Of a stretch of 5,774 bases of DNA, positions 3,601 to 5,774 are shown one piece after another (position 1 is the first letter of the stretch; each line of letters opens with the position of its first letter). The stretch lies in assembly GCA_028292075.1 (NCBI GenBank), contig JAQGNA010000596.1, forward strand, positions 1-5,774. Direction: 5' to 3'. The notes beneath the pieces are model-generated. The model saw only the letters and a program-made list of their open reading frames with translations. It was not told where the DNA came from and ran no database searches. The stretch comes from Rhodoferax sp. (GTDB lineage: Bacteria; Pseudomonadota; Gammaproteobacteria; Burkholderiales; Burkholderiaceae). The position numbers and the translations under genes were made by a program.

Positions 3601-5774
3601 CACGGCAAACACGCGGCTGGCCACCGTGGCGGCCACTGCTCGCTTGATGATGGCGGGGTCGGCCTCGAGGTTGGCCATCGTGCGGCCGGTCATGTCGGTC
3701 GGGGAGACGAACACGGTGTAGTTGCGCAGGCGGTCGGCACAGCAATCGGTGCGGTTCCATGTCTGCACCATGTCGATGCGGCTGGTTCCGCCGAGGTCGA
3801 CCTGCCACCAGGGTTGTGCTTCCGACAGGGTGTGGGTGATCTGCCCGATGCCGTTGCCGCCGGTATTGCCATCCACGGCGACCGTTGCCGGCGCCCCGCC
3901 ATAGTCGGAGGACTGGGTGGCACGTTTGGCCAGCGCCAGATTGACGGTGGATGGTTGCGTGGCCGCATACAGGCGCGCCGCCGGCACTGCAGTCCAGACT
4001 GTCGCATTCGGAAGTTTCCATTCGAGGCGCATTGCCGCGCCACCCGTGGCTTCGTAGTAGTCCAGCGCAATCGGGTAACGCTTGCCCGACACCATGGACA
4101 CCGATGTGGCGTCGTACGTCGCCCCGTGCGAAACCCAGTTGTCCAGCACGAGCTTGCCGTCGACCCAAAGCCGCACGCCGTCGTCGCTGTAGGCACGCAG
4201 CTGAATGCCGCCGGTGGCCGGCGCCTCGATCAGGCCGGTCCAGCGCGCGGAAAAATGATCGGCAGGCAGGCCGGTCGCGGGCGCGGCCGTACCCCAATCG
4301 AAATTGGGCGCCTCGACACGTTGCACGACCGGCGTGCCTTCAGCCAGCTCCGTACTGAAGTACTGCGCAAACAGGCCGCTGCCCGAGCCGGCGGCGCTCA
4401 CATCCACCACGAGGTCGGTGGTGACGGTCTGGATGCCATTGGTCGCGCGCACGGTCACCAGGTAGCTTCCGGCCGAATTGGCAATGCCGCTGAGCAATCC
4501 CGTGGTCGGATTCAGGGTGACGCCAGGCGGCAGGCCCGTGGCCGTGTAGGCCAGCGTGCCCGTGGCGGTGGTTGCGACGATCTGCTGCGTCAGTGTCTGG
4601 CCCGCCACCACGCTGAGGCTGCCGGGGTTGGTGACCGTGGGTGCGCCGTCGGCACTGACGGTCAGCATGGTGGCCACCGAAGGCGTGCCCTGTGCGTTCA
4701 GCGCGAACAGCATCCACTGGCCAGGCAAAAGAATGCCGGGGCTGGCAGGGACGGCCAGCCGGTAGCGGTTCGACCCGAGCGGTTCGAATGCCAGTGCCAC
4801 ACGGCGCTGATCGTTGTTCACGGTGTGGGTCACGGCGCCCAGGCGCACCAGCGCGAAGCCGGTGACGGCGCTGTCGGTCTGCACGTCGGCGGTGGTGCCA
4901 TAGCCCAGCTTGGCCGGCGCACTGGAGATGACCGGCCGGGTGGCCGCGCTGCCATCGGCGTTGAACAGATAAGGCGGCGAAAGGATCTGCAGGTTGGGAT
5001 GATCGGCGGCGCAGGCGCAGAGGCCACCACCGGCCGACACGATGCGGGCGTCGGGCAACAGCAGGGCAATGCTGTGGTAATTGCGGGCCACGGCCATCGC
5101 GGGCAACACGCTGAAGGTCTCCGTCTTGGGGTCGTAGAGTTCCGGAGGCAGGACGGCGAAGTCGTCGGAAAACTCCCGCGAGGTGGTCTGGCCGCCAATC
5201 ACCATCACCTGCCCGTCGGGCATGACCACGGTGTTGGCGAAGACGCGGGGGTAGGCCATCGAAGGCAGCTTTTTGACCTGTGCCGTGCCGGTGGTGGTGT
5301 CGATGCGGTAGGCATTGGCCGTGGCCGCGACGTTGTTGTTCCAGGTGGCACCACCCACTTTCAGGATCACGCCAGCGTCGTACATCACCGTGTTGCCGGC
5401 AAGACTGGCCGTGTCGTCGCCGCGTCGGCCGGCGGAGGTGTAGCTGCCGGTGCCCTGAACGTCCAGCCAGGCCATTTCGGGCACCGGACCGGCGAGCAAC
5501 ACCTTGCCATTGCCCGTGGAGATCATGTTGAAGTGGGCATCGCTCTGCCAGCTGGTGTAGACCCCGTCCAGCAGGAAGGGGGCTGCCGGAATGCCGGTAA
5601 GCCGGCGCCATCCGGTGGCAGGCGCATAGACCTCGGCGTCACGGCCGCCGGTACCCAGGTTCCACGAGCCGCCCAGCGTCAGCACCGAACCGTTGCTCAA
5701 CGGCGTGCTGCCGGTGTAGGCCCGGGGGATCTGCATGGCTGCGCCGGTGGTCCAGGTGCCGAGTGCCGGGTCGA
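637..5774 (-). CDS. Giant secreted galactose-oxidase-like (AA5) / di-heme cytochrome c / lectin fusion protein, 5' partial
   Basis: The frame is open to the right window edge: twelve sense codons (reading DPALGTWTTGAA) precede the Met at 5734-5736, and homology to galactose oxidase continues through them, so that Met is internal. The frame closes at TGA 637-639. From that Met there are 1,699 residues. Module order is AA5 copper radical oxidase (to ~361), He_PIG (~364-446), PA14 (~454-590), F5/8 type C (~597-740), He_PIG (~746-832), PKD (~836-919), YVTN beta-propeller (~943-1280), di-heme cytochrome c (~1294-1551) and jacalin-like lectin (~1556-1697). All are extracytoplasmic folds and heme c is attached outside the cytoplasm, so the protein must be exported; the signal peptide lies outside the window. 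The expected activity is copper-radical oxidation of a primary alcohol or aldehyde with O2, giving H2O2, coupled in some way to the hemes. The substrate is unknown. No frameshift or internal stop is seen. The gene overlaps the next by ATGA. Confidence is high for the modules and lower for the reaction. Confidence 0.93.
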   Translation of the reverse strand, partial: DPALGTWTTGAAMQIPRAYTGSTPLSNGSVLTLGGSWNLGTGGRDAEVYAPATGWRRLTGIPAAPFLLDGVYTSWQSDAHFNMISTGNGKVLLAGPVPEMAWLDVQGTGSYTSAGRRGDDTASLAGNTVMYDAGVILKVGGATWNNNVAATANAYRIDTTTGTAQVKKLPSMAYPRVFANTVVMPDGQVMVIGGQTTSREFSDDFAVLPPELYDPKTETFSVLPAMAVARNYHSIALLLPDARIVSAGGGLCACAADHPNLQILSPPYLFNADGSAATRPVISSAPAKLGYGTTADVQTDSAVTGFALVRLGAVTHTVNNDQRRVALAFEPLGSNRYRLAVPASPGILLPGQWMLFALNAQGTPSVATMLTVSADGAPTVTNPGSLSVVAGQTLTQQIVATTATGTLAYTATGLPPGVTLNPTTGLLSGIANSAGSYLVTVRATNGIQTVTTDLVVDVSAAGSGSGLFAQYFSTELAEGTPVVQRVEAPNFDWGTAAPATGLPADHFSARWTGLIEAPATGGIQLRAYSDDGVRLWVDGKLVLDNWVSHGATYDATSVSMVSGKRYPIALDYYEATGGAAMRLEWKLPNATVWTAVPAARLYAATQPSTVNLALAKRATQSSDYGGAPATVAVDGNTGGNGIGQITHTLSEAQPWWQVDLGGTSRIDMVQTWNRTDCCADRLRNYTVFVSPTDMTGRTMANLEADPAIIKRAVAATVASRVFAVPVGGVGRFVRVQLAGTNFLSLAEVSVFGAPADYQTPTLQPIAAQKTVVGNAASVTPVASDPGGYPLTFTATGLPAGLSINTASGLISGTPTAPGSYSITVTARNAGNLAANAQFQWDVVDAVPKVTTLAAPTVDSGAVVQYAPALSAGATAQYSWNFGDATGDTPLSSSAVVQHTYASSGVFEVVLTIRTGDGRTATYRFVQAVTVAGSTGAGVAARSSSALLMEPRTGASSRLWIANPDGDTVSVFDTATNTRVAEIAVGAAPRSVARAADGRIWVTNRDSASLSVLSPATLALVQTVNLPRASQPYGVVASPVDGTLFVTLEASGTLLKLNGSTGAQIASLPVGANPRHLAISADGTRLLVSRFITPPLPGEGTAAVKTTNAAGAAVGGEVLMVDPATLGLQRTVVLAHSDRTDSENQGRGIPNYLGAPAISPDGRSAWVPSKQDNVRRGTLRDGLNLTFENTVRAISSRIDLTTGTEELLRRVDHDNASLASAALFHPAGAYLFVALETSRQVAVVDVAGRRELMRYEVGIAPQSLALSSDGKRLYVHNAIGRTISMIDLSPLLNLGQAIPTVATTLGNIGTEKLSATVLKGKQLFYDARDPRLARDNYMSCASCHNDGGADGRVWDLTGLGEGLRRTIILRGRAGMGHGLLHWSGNFDEVQDFEGQIRKLSGGLGLMDDTSFNTGTRSQPMGLPKAGVSADLDALAAYVTSLGSFDPSPFRSSTGTLTASAVNGKTLFTSRNCASCHSGTSFAGTALQNIGTIKPSSGTRLGGTLTGIDIPTLRDVWRGSNFLHDGSAPTLTAAMQAHGANIPGTALTATELSDLSAYLQQIGSEEASAPGTLVASPIFGSASGTAFTDTIPAGFKLTGLTVRGGWWIDAVQGLGSPSNLAFHGDVGGNQYDLTWATGEFLVRLYGQTGSGGMVAQLSFVTNTGRVLGPYGTGQGQGTLTAFDFTVPAGRKVYGFVGRSSTGLNAIGVLHGPV
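646..1071 (-). other. Module: C-terminal jacalin-like lectin domain
   Basis: Residues ~1556-1697 read as a jacalin-related beta-prism. Visible are LTGLTVRGGWWIDAVQ, FHGDVGGNQYDLT, GEFLVRLYGQTGSGGMV, LSFVTNTGRVLGPYG and GFVGRSSTGLNAIGVLHG. Together these follow the jacalin pattern of I-I-G-ID-I-Q, HGG-GG, GE-I-V-G, L-FTTN--R--GP-G and GF-G--G--LDAIG. Jacalin-like domains bind sugars, commonly mannose or galactose. Here the usual LDAIG Asp is Asn1690. As the last module it probably attaches the enzyme to a glycan surface. The fold call is confident; sugar binding is not shown. Confidence 0.82.
1084..1857 (-). other. Module: di-heme cytochrome c (cytochrome c peroxidase/MauG-like)
   Basis: Residues ~1294-1551 hold two CASCH heme c sites: Cys1327-Cys1330-His1331 (DNA 1744-1758) and Cys1459-Cys1462-His1463 (DNA 1348-1362). 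Each heme site is preceded by a GK-LF motif (GKQLFYD, GKTLFTS). After the second come NIGTI, IPTLRDV, NFLHDGS and a TATELSDLSAYL helix, the typical second half of bacterial di-heme peroxidases. The first half has LHWSGNFDEVQDFEGQIR, corresponding loosely to the FWDGRA-DL-Q region of those peroxidases. Met1407 (QPMGLP) is a candidate axial ligand. The role could be reduction of H2O2 made by the oxidase head, or electron relay to the small cytochrome encoded next. I did not find the usual GP-NP-EM peroxidase segment. Confidence 0.92.
1897..2910 (-). other. Module: YVTN-type beta-propeller
   Basis: Residues ~943-1280 carry repeated blades of the form LWIANPDGDTVSVFDTAT..V..I.VG..P, e.g. RIWVTNRDSASLSVLSPAT, LFVTLEASGTLLKLNGSTG and YLFVALETSRQVAVVDVAG. 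I count roughly seven blades; exact borders are uncertain. An insertion at ~1080-1102 is rich in Pro/Gly/Ala, and a longer one follows at ~1123-1170 (with ENQGRGIPNYLGAPAISPDG). Propellers of this kind often precede cytochrome c peroxidase-like domains in bacterial secreted proteins, where they are thought to dock partners or shape substrate access. Confidence 0.88.
2980..3231 (-). other. Module: PKD domain
   Basis: Residues ~836-919 contain YSWNFGD, then HTYASSGVFEVVLTI and a terminal TVAG strand, the standard PKD (polycystic kidney disease) beta-sandwich signature of W-x-F-G-D, HTY and V-L-T. In bacterial secreted enzymes PKD domains act as spacers or polymer-binding modules. It joins the glycan-binding half to the propeller-heme half. 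Confidence 0.9.
3241..3501 (-). other. Module: putative-Ig (He_PIG) domain 2
   Basis: Residues ~746-832 contain TATGLPAGLSINTASGLISG, followed by GSYSITVTARN, repeating the pattern of the first He_PIG domain (TATGLP-G-N-TGL-SG-GSY-TV). It follows the discoidin domain directly and precedes the PKD domain, so it again looks like a spacer. Confidence 0.88.
3517..3948 (-). other. Module: F5/8 type C (discoidin/CBM32-like) domain
   Basis: Residues ~597-740 start with NLALAKRATQSSDYGG, continue through AVDGNTGGNG and PWWQVDLGG, and end with GRFVRVQLAGTNFLSLAEV, the standard discoidin jelly-roll pattern. A WNRTDCCADRL segment carries adjacent cysteines (Cys665-Cys666), a motif known from this domain family. 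Fusarium galactose oxidase has such a domain in front of its catalytic domain; here it lies behind it, separated by He_PIG and PA14, so the architecture has been reshuffled. The expected role is binding of carbohydrate or cell surface. Confidence 0.93.
3967..4377 (-). other. Module: PA14 domain
   Basis: Residues ~454-590 begin with GLFAQYF and contain FSARWTGLIEAP and SDDGVRLWVDGKLVLDNW, the hallmark PA14 strands, then a YPIALDYYEATGGAAMRLEW block. PA14 domains occur in adhesins, glycosidases and protective antigen, and many bind carbohydrate. The Asp-Asp pair (Asp518-Asp519) in SDDG is where sugar-binding PA14 lectins coordinate calcium. The domain probably anchors or orients the enzyme on a glycan; the ligand cannot be read from sequence. 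Confidence 0.93.
4399..4647 (-). other. Module: putative-Ig (He_PIG) domain 1
   Basis: Residues ~364-446 of the large protein form an Ig-like domain with the He_PIG signature: a TATGLPPGVTLNPTTGLLSG core followed by a GSYLVTV strand. It lies directly after the oxidase E-set domain and is followed by a short Gly/Ser linker (~449-454), so it probably acts as a rigid spacer between the catalytic head and the binding modules. It is clearly related to the second He_PIG domain at 3241-3501. Confidence 0.85.
4654..5774 (-). other. Module: galactose-oxidase-like copper radical oxidase domain (AA5), C-terminal ~85%
   Basis: This part of the large protein aligns, from memory, almost without gaps to Fusarium galactose oxidase. 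Tyr7 in PRAY matches the cross-linked radical Tyr272. Trp25 in GGSW matches the stacking Trp290, with the same 18-residue spacing. Tyr220-His221 in NYHS match Tyr495-His496, and His304 in THTVNNDQRR matches His581. These are the copper ligands, and spacings between them agree within about ten residues. Kelch-type repeats carry paired glycines (GGS, GGA, GGQ). The end of the module (~267-361, with GQWMLFALNAQGTPSVA) is the E-set domain that caps galactose oxidases. The partner of the Tyr-Cys cross-link, Cys228, would sit about 44 residues before Tyr7, outside the window. Several substrate-pocket residues differ from the fungal enzyme, so activity on galactose should not be assumed; a glyoxal-oxidase-like or other alcohol/aldehyde activity is equally possible. 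Confidence 0.92.

Noticed and set aside
5734..5736. The Met codon here as the true start of the large gene
   Set aside because: The frame is open upstream and the galactose-oxidase homology (GTWTTGAAM before PRAY) continues across it; starting here would cut a kelch blade and remove any export signal.
1..5774. tRNA, rRNA, CRISPR array, IS element or rho-independent terminator
   Set aside because: No clustered short repeats, transposase-like frames, stem-loop plus T-run or RNA gene patterns were seen; the whole window is accounted for by overlapping coding genes.

Overview
This window is GC-rich DNA coding entirely on the minus strand. It reads as a fragment of a proteobacterial operon, most likely from a Burkholderiales-type betaproteobacterium. 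That placement is inferred from base composition and the style of the secreted c-type cytochromes, not from a marker gene. There are three genes in the order giant oxidase-cytochrome fusion -> small cytochrome c -> third exported protein, reading from the high-coordinate end to the low end. Each junction is an ATGA overlap (stop TGA of one gene inside start ATG of the next), at 637-640 and 155-158. The set is therefore almost certainly one translationally coupled operon. No intergenic gap over 300 bases, RNA gene, CRISPR array, insertion sequence or terminator was seen.

Positions 637-5774 hold one uninterrupted reading frame that runs off the right edge, so its N-terminus is missing. The visible part is about 1,711 residues and is a string of extracellular modules. 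In order they are: a galactose-oxidase-like copper radical oxidase (family AA5) with its C-terminal E-set domain, a putative-Ig (He_PIG) domain, a PA14 domain, an F5/8 type C (discoidin/CBM32-like) domain, a second He_PIG domain, a PKD domain, a YVTN-type beta-propeller, a di-heme cytochrome c module of the cytochrome c peroxidase/MauG kind, and a C-terminal jacalin-like lectin domain. Residues in the big protein are numbered from the first in-window Met (codon at 5734-5736), which is not the true start.

The second gene (155-640) encodes a 161-residue exported mono-heme cytochrome c with one CVNCH site and a plausible Met axial ligand. The third (from 158 leftwards, truncated) shows only 52 residues, including an N-terminal twin-arginine-like export signal; its function cannot be read from the window.

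My working model is inference. The AA5 domain oxidises an alcohol or aldehyde on a glycan-like substrate held by the binding modules. The covalently attached hemes and the neighbouring small cytochrome either consume the H2O2 made by the oxidase or carry electrons away. Fusion of a copper radical oxidase to a di-heme cytochrome and a lectin, with changed substrate-pocket residues, is the most interesting content here.
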